Source of the DNA: Entoloma clypeatum
Taxonomy: Eukaryota > Basidiomycota > Agaricomycetes > Agaricales > Entolomataceae
Reading direction: 5' to 3'
NCBI GenBank assembly: GCA_963565915.1
Contig: OY751490.1
Span: forward strand, 1,116,001-1,180,000
DNA length: 64,000 bases
Under the pieces are notes generated by a model. The model saw nothing but the letters and a program-made list of their open reading frames with translations, searched no databases and was not told the DNA's origin. Of this stretch, positions 34,283 to 44,124 are shown in pieces. The position numbers and the translations under genes are program-made. Numbering within the stretch: position 1 is the stretch's first letter; every line of letters begins with the position of its first letter.

Positions 34283-34316
34283 CTCTGTGAGGACACAGAG
34301 CTTGAAGAGGGGAACA

Positions 34317-34512
34317 TGTTATGGACTCTACGGTATGTGGACGACATCATCACTTTTACTTATCGGCCTGGCTCGGCACCCTCTTACGAGCTTACTATGT
34401 CTAATGTCTACTTTCGCAACCTTCGATTCCCAGTCTGACTCACATTGCTCTTCGCCTTTCCACTTTCCTGCATACTCTGCCCGAACCTTGGAACGGTTTG
34501 TTAAGCATAACA
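34317..34512 (+). repeat. G1 3' LTR
   Basis: Partner of 28276-28471, five transitions apart, preceded by the purine tract AGAGGGGAACA and followed by the TTCGC target duplication. Confidence 0.93.
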
Positions 34513-34517
34513 TTCGC

Positions 34518-36628
34518 CAGCTGGTTCTGGACCTCAGGGTCATCCTGATTTGAAGGTGGTACATCAGTGCCGTCGCGCTGGTTTCCATTTGCGGAGGATT
34601 CATCTCCGCTCGGCTGATTACGCCGGCGGGAATGATAATGAACGTCTCCATCTCCGAAGTGGTGATCAACATTGTCATCAGGGTTTCTGCCATCCTGAGA
34701 CTCATCATGGGAAGGCTCATTTCCCATGGGTGTGTGTTGTGGCACTTTGGTATCCGGACACCTTGGAAAAAGTGTTTCATCAAATACTGCGGTAGTACCA
34801 ATAAAGATACTGTTTTTATCAGTCATTAACTGATATGCTTTCATTCCTGGTTTAAAACCCATAAAGGTCATAAGCTCTGCATGTGGATTTAATTTATTCA
34901 CATGGTGTTCTTCAGGAATATAAACATAGGCAGCGCAGCCTAAAACATGGAGATTAGATACATCCGGTTTTTCCCCTTTTAGAGATTCAAAAGGTGTTTT
35001 CCAATAAAGTCATTTAATTGGTGTGCGATTATAGACATGCATGGTGTGTAAAACGCAAAACTCCCACCATGATTGTGGTAAGCAGGCGGCAAATTGCATT
35101 GCCTGTGCTTTCTCTACAATGGTGCAGTTAATCCTTTCGGCTCGACCATTTTGTTGGGGTGTATTTGGAGCTGAAATTTCCATGGCAATTCCAAGATCCT
35201 CGAGGTATTTTACTACCCCAGTTTCCTTTTTGAACTCTCCCCCTCCATCAAAACACCATCAGCAAAATTGGGCATTAAACTGGGTTTTCATAAGTGTTGT
35301 CCACTTTTTGAATGCATCAGAGGTATCGGATTTGAGTTTCAACAATACCGTCCAAGCATGCCCAGAATAGTCATTGAAGAAGCTGACGTAGTATTTAAAT
35401 TTGTGATAGGAGGCGATTGGGAACTCTTTGAGGTCCGAATGGAGCAACTCAAAGGGTCTGGAAGCACGTGAAGATGAAGGAGGGAAGCTTTTCAACCTCA
35501 ACTTTGCTTCTGCGCAGGGACGGCATGGCTTATCCTTAAGGGGAAATTGGACATCCCTTGGGAATCCATCACATGCGTTGGGTGCCTTTTTCAGGACATC
35601 TTTACCAGGGTGTGCAAACTGCTGATGCCAAATGCTGTAATCAGCTTTATAGACATCGATATTTCTAGCATTTAGCTGCATGATTTGTTCAACGTGTGTA
35701 TTTACCCAGTATATGGTCAAACCGGGAAAATGAGGTTCACATCTTAGTACACACTTTCCATCTTTGAAGGAACTAAGATTGTCAGCTGAGCCAGCAACAT
35801 TTAATCCAGATTCTTGAAGAATTTTGCCCATCGACATGAGGCGAGTGGAAAGCTCTGGGATGTGTAGAACCAGATAAAGCTGAGTCATTAGACTTCTTGG
35901 CTTTCCTTGACGCGATGGTATCATGTGAGTGATAAACATGGACCCTCTTCCTTTTATAGAGATCTTTGCTTTGCCCACAGTTTGGGCAGTACAGACAGAT
36001 TTCTCTTCTTTGTACGTTGCAAAGTCACTCATCTCTGCGGTGAAGTGCATACTAGCGCCGGAATCCATGATCCACTTGGCGTCATTAGTATCTTTGGATT
36101 TGTTCTTACATTTTGAACATGAGGCAAAATGCTCATATATTTCCTCCATGAAGGAGGCAGCAACAACAGGTAATTTTAAATAACTACAACCCGGTTCTAG
36201 TGACTCATCACGAATCTGGGTGTGTTCTTCTGTCATTGTGTGCTCATGTGAAACTTGTGAAAGAACATATCTTGGGTCGTCACCTGACGAACCTCCAAAA
36301 AGCTCATTGTCGACATCATCCGCCCAACTGAAACACGTCCGCTTGGACGGTCCAGGTTCATCTTTGTCATACGCGTATTCCTCATTGAAGTCCATCACCG
36401 TATCGGCATCATAATCTTGGCATTCCATCAGAAACAGGGAAGCTTCGTTCATCACCTCATTGTCAGGAGTTGAATATATCCCCAGAATGTCTTTGGGGTA
36501 TATGATGTTATTGACATTTTGGAGGGTCTGGGATGTTCCCACAATGCCAAGAGATGTGACGACATCACGCGTGGCCTGCACCTCAGGGTACATTGATGGT
36601 TCATTAACCAGAGCACCTGTGAAACACT
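34518..36628 (-). pseudogene. C1 protease and integrase (degraded)
   Basis: Middle part of C1 pol, read from 36628 down. A long frame shows the zinc-like FASCSKCKNKSK, protease WIMDSGASMHFTAEMSDF, the GAG-pre-integrase block IWHQQFAHPGKDVLKK with CRPCAEAK, and the integrase core start FELLHSDLKEFPIASYHKF and FFNDYSGHAWTVLL. A TGA near 35258 interrupts at the second catalytic region, after which FDGGGEF and the Asn-rich PQQNGRAERIN (third catalytic residue) follow in the same frame. Another TGA lies near 35010 (TPIK*LYWKTPFES), then VLGCAAYVYIPEEHHVNK and IFIGTTAVFDETLFPRC. Both stops occur where related elements have Arg (CGA). The open frame continues across the G1 insertion into 28275. Confidence 0.87.
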
Positions 36629-36633
36629 GCACG

Positions 36634-37718
36634 TGTAAGGGCGACCTTACGATAACAACTCCGAAGTGCTCCGAAGCGACTCCGACGTCGGACAACTTGC
36701 AAGGGAGATCCAAAGGTTAGATTAAAGACTACTAAACAACAATATATCGTACCTTGCAAGGGAGATCCAAAGAGAAAACTCTAAGGAATCTCCTGCAACC
36801 GAAGCAGATATATAGAAAAAGGGAATTGGAAATGGAAGCGGAATGGCAATGAGAATATATGAAATAGTAGGAATATTTGAAATAAGATATCCGCTCTGAA
36901 AAGCGGAGCGGATCGGAGGACGTCGGAGATGGGGGTTGAAGAGATAAATATATAAGTGATGTATCGTACCATGCATGGACTTGAAGTAATAAGGTCATGT
37001 CGAAAGACTGAAGGGCGGAGAACAGGCCGTCGGAATATCGGAGATACGTGGAGGTGTTTGGAAAGGAAAAGGAAAATGTAAAGTATAGTAAGTGTAAGTA
37101 ATGAACGCACCACATCTAGAAGTCCGATAACCGGAGGGTCGGAGGTATGTTGGGAATCGTCGGAGGTGGTGGAAAGAGAATGTGAAAGAGAGAAGAAGAA
37201 GGGAAGGGATATTGCCTGTATCGCTGGGCATGGAGAAATGCGGAGCTCCAATGGAGAAACGACAGTGTCAAGTGTGCAGGAAGTGCGGAGCTACGTCGGA
37301 AAAGTGCGGAGCTATATCGGAGGAGTGCGGAGCTCCGATGGAGGTACCAGGATATAGGAATACAGAGGGTAAGATGGACCTTGGTGTTAGTGAAACCAAT
37401 GAAAGCGATGTTGCCCTTACGGTAAGATGGATGGAAATCCATCAGAGGGAACTATCCTGAACAAGGCTTCGGAACATTGGAACCCAGTGGGGGTGGATGG
37501 AGGAGAGTCGGAACAGGTGGAGAGATTTCGGAGTAGATCGGAGCAGCATCGGAGCAGCATCAGAGGTTATAGGAGGGTGATGGAGTTGCGAGAGCAGTCA
37601 ACAAAAAGGAGGATTGTCTTGACATTGTATGGGCAGAGTCGAGGAACAGAAAGAAACAAGGATAGAAGGAATGACTTCCTTGCTAAGGTCTCTAATCCTC
37701 TAGGGGCTTGCCCTTACA
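36634..37718. mobile_element. Solo LTR (1,085 bp) inserted in C1
   Basis: Ends are TGTAAGGGC and GCCCTTACA (TG..CA, inverted), with a perfect GCACG duplication at 36629-36633 and 37719-37723. No internal coding region, primer site or second LTR is seen, so this is best read as a solo LTR left by recombination. It is unusually rich in the motif CGGAG on the plus strand in its right half (about 37230-37560) and contains a 20-base direct repeat (CTTGCAAGGGAGATCCAAAG at about 36696 and 36752). It sits between C1 gag and protease. Confidence 0.85.
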
Positions 37719-37723
37719 GCACG

Positions 37724-38900
37724 GATGTGTTTGTCATGCAATCAAGAAGCTCTCTCGCACCTGCAGTCATGATATGTTTAGTGGGACTAGATGTCAACCG
37801 CGATTCGAGAGGAGGACGATGATGAGGGTCAGTCATCTGAGTAGAAGATTGTTGGGAGGGAATGATGTGTCCTGAGCCTGTGACAGTGGTGAAGGAAGGT
37901 GTTGGCAGATTCATAGCCATTGCCAATGAGGCAATATGAGAGCAGCTGGCGGTGTCGCCTGCAGTGGCCTCTTGGGCGCGCTGGGCCTTTTTCCAACTCC
38001 GCGACCCTTCCTTTTTGGGTACAAACGGCTGCTTCTTGTTTTGATCACTGGAGTTGTTCGACAGTGTCTCCTTTGCCTTTCCTTTTCCTTTGTTCTATTG
38101 ATGAGATTTGCCAGAATTCTGGTTTGACCCAGAAGCATCAGCAGGTCCTGGACCATTGCGCCAGCGGGGTTCCTGTCCTTTCCTTTTGACAGCGGAGATC
38201 TTATTGGCAGCCGGAAGTTGTGCTTCGGCTTGTACGCACATATGCTCCGTGGTTACAATCTCTTCAACATCTGTAACTTTGAAAGTATCCAACTTCCATT
38301 CTTTAGCCAGATGCGAACCAAGATGTTTCCATTTGGGAGGTAGACGGTGCACAGCAAGCATCCCTTGCAATTTAGGAGCGAAGGGGATCTTGTGTCTGTC
38401 GAGGTGTGCCAAGAGATCACGAAATTTAGAGAATTCCAGATGGGGGTCACCACCAGACAGGTGCCAATCGAGAGTCAAGGCGAAGTCCTTGAACATCTCA
38501 TCGGCCTTTGTTCTCAAAAAGAGTTTTCAGCTGATCCCAAACCTCTTTCGAAGTCTGGAACACTGTAACCTCATGTTTTACAGATTCCACCAGAGATAAG
38601 ATGATTGTGCCACATGCTTTCAAGTCTTTCTCCTTCCACTCGCAGAACTCCTTTCATTGTTCAGACGTCGAAGCGGCTGTCAGAGAGGTTGGCTGAATCC
38701 AGTCCCCGGATACGAGCATCCAGGTCCCTTCAAACTGTAAAAACCCTGTCATCGTATTGCTCCACTCCTTCCAGTTAGAGCCGGTCATCTTGATGACAGC
38801 GGATTTGTAATCAAAAGAAGAGATGCTTTGATGCGAAGGGTGAGAGCACAAAAGACTGGAAATAGAATGCATCAGTCACATGTCAAATCACTGGATCTTA
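37724..38900 (-). pseudogene. C1 gag (degraded)
   Basis: Copia-type Gag, read from about 38890 down: FDYKSAVIKMTGSNWKEWSN, TMTGFLQFEGTWMLVSGDW, a TGA near 38655, then EFCEWKEKDLKACGTI. A further frame (38517-38095) holds LDWHLSGGDPHLEFSKFRDL, LLAHLDRHKIPF, LPPKWKHLGSHLAKEWKLDT and a basic Asn/Gly-rich stretch; the last part reads LPTPSFTTVTGSGHIIPSQQ, the same 'SFTTVTG' block seen in C2 and C4 gag. Interrupted by the solo LTR at 37718. No intact frame remains. Confidence 0.8.
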
Positions 38901-39221
38901 GATGAAACAGGGACACAACAACATGTGTTTTACTCCACTAGGGTCCATCAGACCCCTATTCCATGTTTAACATCGTACACAGAGTTAACTGGTAGACACA
39001 TGTATGGAGGTGGATGGGCATCACGATCATCAGGGTATTATCGCCTGGATCTGCTAGTTCATCGCACTACACGATGATGTGGGATTAAACATCCACATAA
39101 TCATTAATGTTGTATGTACAGATCGAGGTGCACTTGATCTATTGTGTTTGCGATGTAGCGGCATCGAGTCTACTAAGACTGCCAGCGACGAGCGCAATGG
39201 CGAGTCTCAGGGCTCATAACC

Positions 39222-39526
39222 TGTTGGAACAGCATACAATCACATCAACACTGGAGGTGATCACAGTGGATGTGTCGTCTTGCAGTCCTAGTATACTCTA
39301 CGCTATGCGCTACAGATCATGTATTCTACAATAGAGGGGGAACCTTACTACTAACCTTTGAGAGGTGTTTGCAAGGTGGGGGTTACTCGGTAAGAGTGTT
39401 ATATTGCACAGAGAATAAGGACAGTCTTATATACTAGTCTACTTATTTGTACATCATTTGTACATCATGGGATTGAGCACATGACACTATAGATGAAATA
39501 TCTATAGGAGTGGAATTTGTTCAACA
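39222..39526 (-). repeat. C1 5' LTR
   Basis: 305 bp, TG..CA, the uninterrupted form of the C1 LTR and the empty-site reference for the MITE. Followed outward by the CCAAT duplication. Confidence 0.93.
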
Positions 39527-39531
39527 CCAAT

Positions 39532-40917
39532 TTCCTCTGGGATTGTTCGGGATCACTTGTAATTAGTCTCTTCTATAATCCTACTTTGGGAAGAAATATT
39601 GTGCTCGTGTCGTCAGAGGCTTCCCGGTGAGGGGGAGTCAAAAATTCGAGGTATTTGAAACAATTGTCATGGTATCGTCACAGTCATATTTCAGACTCCG
39701 CAAGCATTTGATGCATCGAGCATCCACATTGATAATTTAGCACCCCTTACACGATTCAAACGCCGCTTGGAAGTGTCACTCTAATGTCACTCCAAGAGCT
39801 CTTTTTTCATAGTTCAGTGTCCCCTGCTTTAACAAACACATCCTGAGACCTGAGCTCCGGGATTTGAGGTCCCCTCATATTGCCAAAGAGGCTCTATGAA
39901 CCAAACCTTAAGTGGTCCAGAGGATCTGGATAGATCTAGCCATCACTGCCGTATTTACACTAGTTTTCCTTGCGAAAAATCACCAAATTGCCTCTCAAGC
40001 AGGCTCTCTTCAATTTCCCTGCTCAAAAACTTGGGGATCCAGTATTAGATAGTAATACTGGGCCATGGTGCCCCTGCCCTAGTATTATTAGGCTCGACTA
40101 TAGTAAAACCCCAACACCAGTGTTAAATCAGGCCTTAAAACCAGCAAAAAGACTCCGTCATGCTCTGTCCCCTCTGCCTATTTGGGAATGCCATGTCAGC
40201 AAGCCTCTGGAAGCTGACAGCTCGGGCCCCTCCAGCTCCCACCACCCACAGCACCTCTTCGTCTAATCAGCTTCCCACAGCTGCCTCACCATTAGTGTTT
40301 AAAGGTTCGGTTTTTTTTGCTTTTGTGAATATCTCAACAACCACTGGATGGAATTTCATCATCCAAGAGATGACCCCCACTTATTTTGACTGCCATTGAC
40401 ATTTATGACATGTTGCAATATCTCAACAATGGCTGGGTGAAAAAATTTCATCTAATGGAAGACCCCCTGGCTTTTTATGACCTCCATCTGTCCAAATACT
40501 TTGGTAATTTTAGTGATTTTATTGGGATTTCTGGAGCCATTTTTTAAAAAGGATGAACTGCAAAAAGATCTGAACTGGACTGAACCCTCAAGCACTACTC
40601 ACCATCATCAACAGCCATCAATGCCCGCTGCCACCACCCTCTTCCGACAACTAGTGCCACTGGAATGCTTTGGGACAGCCTTCTACACCTCTTTTCCAGG
40701 TGATGGCATGGGTACTCCCACAGGTACTAGAACACTGACCTGTACCCATATCTGCATGGGTAGCAACCCATCAACCCACAGGTAGATTGAGCACAGGTAT
40801 TGGCAGATAGGCGCGGGGCCAGGTGAGGGTTCCCACATGGGGTTTGCACAGTAGGCAAAAACATATTATAAACTATGAATAATAATAATAATAATAATAA
40901 TGTGGCATGCCGTTGGG
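39532..40917. other. Non-coding stretch, no gene seen; (AAT)8 at 40878-40901
   Basis: No open frame of note. It contains diverged repeats (for example two related TCTCAACAA..TGG..GAAATTTCATC blocks near 40330 and 40425), an imperfect palindrome CCAGTATTAGATAGTAATACTGG near 40040, and a clean AAT microsatellite just before the LTR at 40918. Likely old transposon debris. Confidence 0.5.
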
Positions 40918-41302
40918 TGTTACGGACTCTACGGTATGCAGACGACGTCATCACTTTTACTTATTGGCCTGGCTCGGCGCCCTCTTACGAGCTTACTATG
41001 TCTAATGTCTACTTTCGCAACCTTTGATTCCCAGTCTGACTCACTACCTTTACTTCGTCAGCCCCTTTAGTATACTTCGCTCCCGTGCTGACTTGCTTTC
41101 CGCAGTCAGCTTACTTATTGTACATAGCCTTCCGCAGTTGCCTTACTCAGTACTGACTCATCCGCTACCGCCTATAGTCAGTACCTATATAAACCTCCTG
41201 TACTGTAGTAGATTCCTTAGATTTAGCAATCACATTGCTCTTCGCCTTTCCACTTTCCTGCATACTCTGCCTGAACCTTGGAATGGTTTGTTAAGCATAA
41301 CA
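40918..41302 (+). mobile_element. Solo or terminal LTR of the G1 family, longer form
   Basis: Shares both ends with the G1 LTRs (TGTTACGGACTCTACGG .. TTAAGCATAACA) but is 385 bp because of an internal block (about 41044-41230) that carries CCTATATAAACC, a likely TATA box, and TGTACTGTAG. Flanking 5-mers are TTGGG and AGATG, so no target duplication; one side was probably lost by recombination. It cuts off the start of the next open frame. Confidence 0.85.
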
Positions 41303-41324
41303 AGATGCAGGTAGCAGAGGAGAT

Positions 41325-42071
41325 GTGTCGGCGTCGGAGCTGGCAGCTCAGAAGAGGGCCGATGAAGTGGCCGCTATGCAAGGGGCGTTGAGCAAGGGGT
41401 CAGGGGTGTCACAGGCGGAGAAGAAGAAGAAGGTGGAGGAGGTGACGGTGATGGTCGGAGAGGGGTCGGGAGTTGGGGTTGGGGTCGGTGCCTGCGATAG
41501 GTGCATTATGAAGAGCGTCGAGTGTGAACACGATGAGTGAGTTCTTCTTTGGTTTGTCCTTTCTGTTTCAACCTTTTGTTTTAGGAATAAGTTGTCCTGC
41601 AAGGGTTGTGTCAAAGACAAGAAGAAGTGCGAGGTCAGAGCGTCGGAGGGAAAGTCGGAGGTGAAGGAGGTGAAGAAGATGGTGAAGATAAATAAGGGAA
41701 AAAAGAAGGCGTTGGAGAGTGGGTTGGAGGACACTGTCTTGAGTGTCCTCAAGATGATTTTGGCGGAGACCAGGCAGGTGAGGCGACTGCTAACAGCAGT
41801 TGAAGGGTCGGTGAACACCGAGTACCAACAAAAGTTGCCAGAGGTGTCGGAGGAGGAGACGGAGTCGGAGATGGATACAAGGGAGGAGATGCACAAATTA
41901 AGGCTGGAGAAGAGAATTGCAAGGAGAATAAGGAAGGATATTGTGAATAGGAAAAGGTTGGAGTTGCCGGAGCTGTCGGACGATTCTGACATGTCGATTT
42001 CGGAGCTGTCGGAGAAGGCGGAGGAGGAGGAGGAGGAGGAGGAGGAGGGTCCATCAAACAAGAAACAATAA
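41325..42071 (+). pseudogene. 5'-truncated Zn2Cys6-like protein, antisense to G2
   Basis: Two exons: about 41325-41536 and 41585-42071, with a 48-base intron (GTGAGTTC..TTTTAG). Spliced, the frame carries C-x2-C-x6-C-x8-C-x2-C-x6-C (CDRCIMKSVEC .. CKGCVKDKKKC), the spacing of a fungal Zn2Cys6 binuclear cluster; the intron falls between the two halves. Next come a Lys-rich helix, TRQVRRLLTAVEGSV, then an acidic C-terminus with a long Glu run and a terminal Lys/Gln stretch (TAA 42069-42071). There is no ATG: the frame is closed just inside the LTR at 41302, so the N-terminus is missing. It lies downstream of G2 pol but on the opposite strand. It could be an antisense accessory gene of the G2 family or a captured host gene; I cannot tell which. 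Confidence 0.6.
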
Positions 42072-42153
42072 ACTAAGTAGATAGCAATAGTACTCGTTTT
42101 TTCTTGTTTCAGAGCGATGTGAGCGGACCCAGTTTGTCAGGATAAGCGGAATG

Positions 42154-42463
42154 TGTTGAAGTTCCACCTGGGCGCTAGCCGCAAGTGTACTGAAGCAACC
42201 GGCTACAGTGGAAGTACTCTACGATACCGTTCTGACCACTTACATAGGTTGGAGAGGGTGAGGCTGGTGAGAGCGGTTGAGGCTGGTAAGAGCGATGGAG
42301 GCGGTTAAGAGTCAAGAGACAACTTGTTGGTATTGACAGTTTCCTGGTCTTATATACTGTACTACTGTTTGTACCAACCAAACAAGTATGTAATGAAGAT
42401 ATGTAAAGGTCACATGATGTAATCTAATCTAATCTAATCTACATGATGGGAAAAGTTTCAACA
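42154..42463 (-). repeat. C2 3' LTR
   Basis: 310 bp, pairs with 47508-47817. It contains a TTATATACTGTACTAC TATA-like stretch and four ATCTA-type tandem units (AATCTAATCTAATCTAATCT) near 42421-42441. Confidence 0.95.
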
Positions 42464-42539
42464 CCCCCCCATATTTAGTACATACTTCTAAATACATCTT
42501 ACTTTTTCCCACATATATATATAGGTACTTTTGTTTCGC

Positions 42540-43592
42540 CTAGTTTTTTATCAATCCGAAGTACGGGATAAACTTGGAAAAGAGGATTTTTCCCAGGTTC
42601 TTAGTTAAAAGATCTGCAGGGTTGTTCACTCCTTCAATGAATTCGACCGTAATTATTCCTTCGGAGACTTTTTCTCTGACGAAGTGGAATCGCACGTCAA
42701 TGTGCTTGGATCGTTTCTCGGTTACAGGGTTGGATGCGATAAAGACGGAACCGTTGTTGTCTCCGTAGATCGGTACTGATCCGATCTGCATTCCAAGTTC
42801 GGCAAGCATGCTTCTCAGCCATGTTGCTGCGCGACTGCAATCTGATAACGCCATATACTCTGCTTCTGTGGAAGAGAGGGCGATGGTCTTTTGCGCCGAT
42901 GATACCCATGTTACTGCTCCAGACGCCAGTGATATGAAGAAGCCAGTGGTAGACCTCCTCGTGTTTTCATCTGACGCCCAATCGGAGTCTGTGAATGCAT
43001 AGATTCCTTTCCCTGAGTTGCCATCATACATGATTGCGTAATTTTTTGTGGCCTTTAGATACCTGCAAACATCCCTAGCCACTTCTAAATGGCGTTTGGT
43101 GGGATTTGTGGAAAACTGCGACATTTTAATCACGGCAAAACAGATGTCTGGCCTCGTTCCAATCATCAGATATAGAAGTGATCCAATGACGGATTGGTAC
43201 TTTGATCGAAGTTCTGCATTGGGTTCATCTTCGGACATCATGGGTTTGTAGCCCGTAGGAAGTGGGGTATGGGTGGCGTTAGATTCGCTCATCCCCATTC
43301 GTTCGAGTATTTTCTCAAGGTAAGGTACTTGATCAATGAAGATACGTTTCCCACGTTGCCTTATTTGGATAGAGAGAAATTCTTTCGGTTCCCCATCAGG
43401 CACAAGGTGCCCTAGGTCCCTACATTCCCATGTGGTCATGAAGGCCTTTTTCTTCTCTAGCGTGTATTCTCGGTTTGTGCCGAGAAAAGCAGAGTCGTCG
43501 ACATATATGACGGCGATTACAATTTCCCCTTTGGTACTTTTGTGAATGAACACTCCCGCATCAGAGTGAAGCCGGACAAAGCCGAGCTTTTT
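42540..43592 (-). CDS. C2 reverse transcriptase C-terminal half and RNase H
   Basis: Open frame on the minus strand ending at TAG/TAA near 42540. It begins at the inversion break (KKLGFVRLHSDAGVF) and carries IAVIYVDDSAFLGTN (RT active-site YVDD), GHLVPDGEPKEFLSIQIRQ, YQSVIGSLLYLMIGTRPDIC, then RNase H: FTDSDWASDENTRRSTTGFF, KTIALSSTEAEYMALSDCS and DNNGSVFIASNPVTEKRSKH, finishing NPADLLTKNLGKILFSKFIP. All residues look sound, but the upstream RT part with the first catalytic Asp is inverted and partly deleted, so alone it is only a fragment. Confidence 0.9.
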   Translation of the reverse strand, partial: KKLGFVRLHSDAGVFIHKSTKGEIVIAVIYVDDSAFLGTNREYTLEKKKAFMTTWECRDLGHLVPDGEPKEFLSIQIRQRGKRIFIDQVPYLEKILERMGMSESNATHTPLPTGYKPMMSEDEPNAELRSKYQSVIGSLLYLMIGTRPDICFAVIKMSQFSTNPTKRHLEVARDVCRYLKATKNYAIMYDGNSGKGIYAFTDSDWASDENTRRSTTGFFISLASGAVTWVSSAQKTIALSSTEAEYMALSDCSRAATWLRSMLAELGMQIGSVPIYGDNNGSVFIASNPVTEKRSKHIDVRFHFVREKVSEGIITVEFIEGVNNPADLLTKNLGKILFSKFIPYFGLIKN

Positions 43593-44124
43593 ATCAGGGA
43601 ACGACGAGTTCGAAAGATGCCAGGAAGCATCTATGGGGAAGACACTCCAGCGTCTGATCTTGAAAAATTAGATCGAAGACGGAGATTGGGCGGTCAAACG
43701 GCATGGATGAATGACCTCCTGATGGAGGCGATATCAGCCCAAGTTGGCATCGTTGAAATGTCCCATAAAGACATATACCCTCTTCCAAATAAAGAAGACT
43801 GGTATGCGGCTGAACGTAAAGAGCTAGACATGCTCAAACGCCGCGGGGTGATCACGGAGCTAGTACCCCTGCCTGCAGGGAGGAAAGCTCTAAGGAACAA
43901 ATGGGTTTATAACGAAAAATCCGACGGGCGTCTGAAAGCGCGCCTTGTCGCAAAAGGCTTCTCGCAATCACCTTCCTCTACGGAACGCTCCAAGAAGTCA
44001 TTTACATGCGACAGCCTGAGGGCTACATAGTAAAAGGGAAAGAGCACCTCGTGTACCAACTATTCAAAGCTCTATATGGACTTAAGCAGGCCGCATTAGC
44101 CTGGTGGAGGGAACTTGATTCCTC
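43593..44124 (+). pseudogene. Inverted RT N-terminal segment of C2
   Basis: This stretch reads in the plus direction inside a minus-strand element: LDRRRRLGGQTAWMNDLLME, SHKDIYPLPNKEDWYAAERK, LVPLPAGRKALRNKWVYNE, LKARLVAKGF, then, after a gap, YMRQPEGYIVKGKEHLVYQL and ALYGLKQAALAWWRELDSS. In C4 (63000-63580) the same protein is collinear with the rest. Breakpoints: GCCGAGCTTTTT|ATCAGGG on the left and GATTCCTC|GGTCGATC on the right. Compared with C4, about 120 bases are missing near 43977, removing the FLDVSS block with the first RT Asp and shifting the frame. Confidence 0.9.

Larger units (their letters stand above)
28276..34512 (+). mobile_element. Ty3/gypsy chromovirus G1, nested in C1
   Basis: Full-length gypsy element on the plus strand with 196-bp LTRs at 28276-28471 and 34317-34512 (TGTTA..AAGCATAACA) and a perfect TTCGC duplication (28271-28275 and 34513-34517). 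The LTRs differ by five transitions. Order: gag with two zinc knuckles, protease, RT, RNase H, integrase, chromodomain, then an additional small ORF before the purine tract AGAGGGGAACA. At least six premature stops and a frameshift make it non-autonomous. It interrupts C1 between integrase and RT. Confidence 0.93.
25757..39526 (-). mobile_element. Ty1/copia retrotransposon C1 with nested insertions
   Basis: A complete but dead copia element on the minus strand. Its LTRs are 39222-39526 (5') and 25757-26213 (3', enlarged by a MITE); without the MITE both are 305 bp with TG..CA ends and about seven transitions between them. A perfect CCAAT duplication flanks it (25752-25756 and 39527-39531). 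Inside, in element order: gag, a solo LTR of another family (36634-37718), protease and integrase, gypsy G1 (28276-34512), then reverse transcriptase and RNase H. A purine tract (CGAGGGGGAG on the minus strand) abuts the 3' LTR, and GGTTATGAGCCC, a likely primer-binding site, follows the 5' LTR. Removing G1 with one TTCGC copy restores an open frame across the join. Confidence 0.93.

Noticed and set aside
41348..42061. 237-codon minus-strand Ser-rich frame opposite the Zn2Cys6 frame
   Set aside because: Produced by complementing Glu/Lys-rich codons; the sense strand has the intron and cysteine pattern. It could in principle be G2 3' sequence, but shows no known motif.
42421..42441. AATCT tandem as a telomere-like or CRISPR-like repeat
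   Set aside because: Four short units within an LTR, repeated only because the LTR is repeated; no spacers.
43542..44030. Plus-strand RT frame read as a separate host gene or element
   Set aside because: It is the inverted part of C2, as shown by collinearity in C4.
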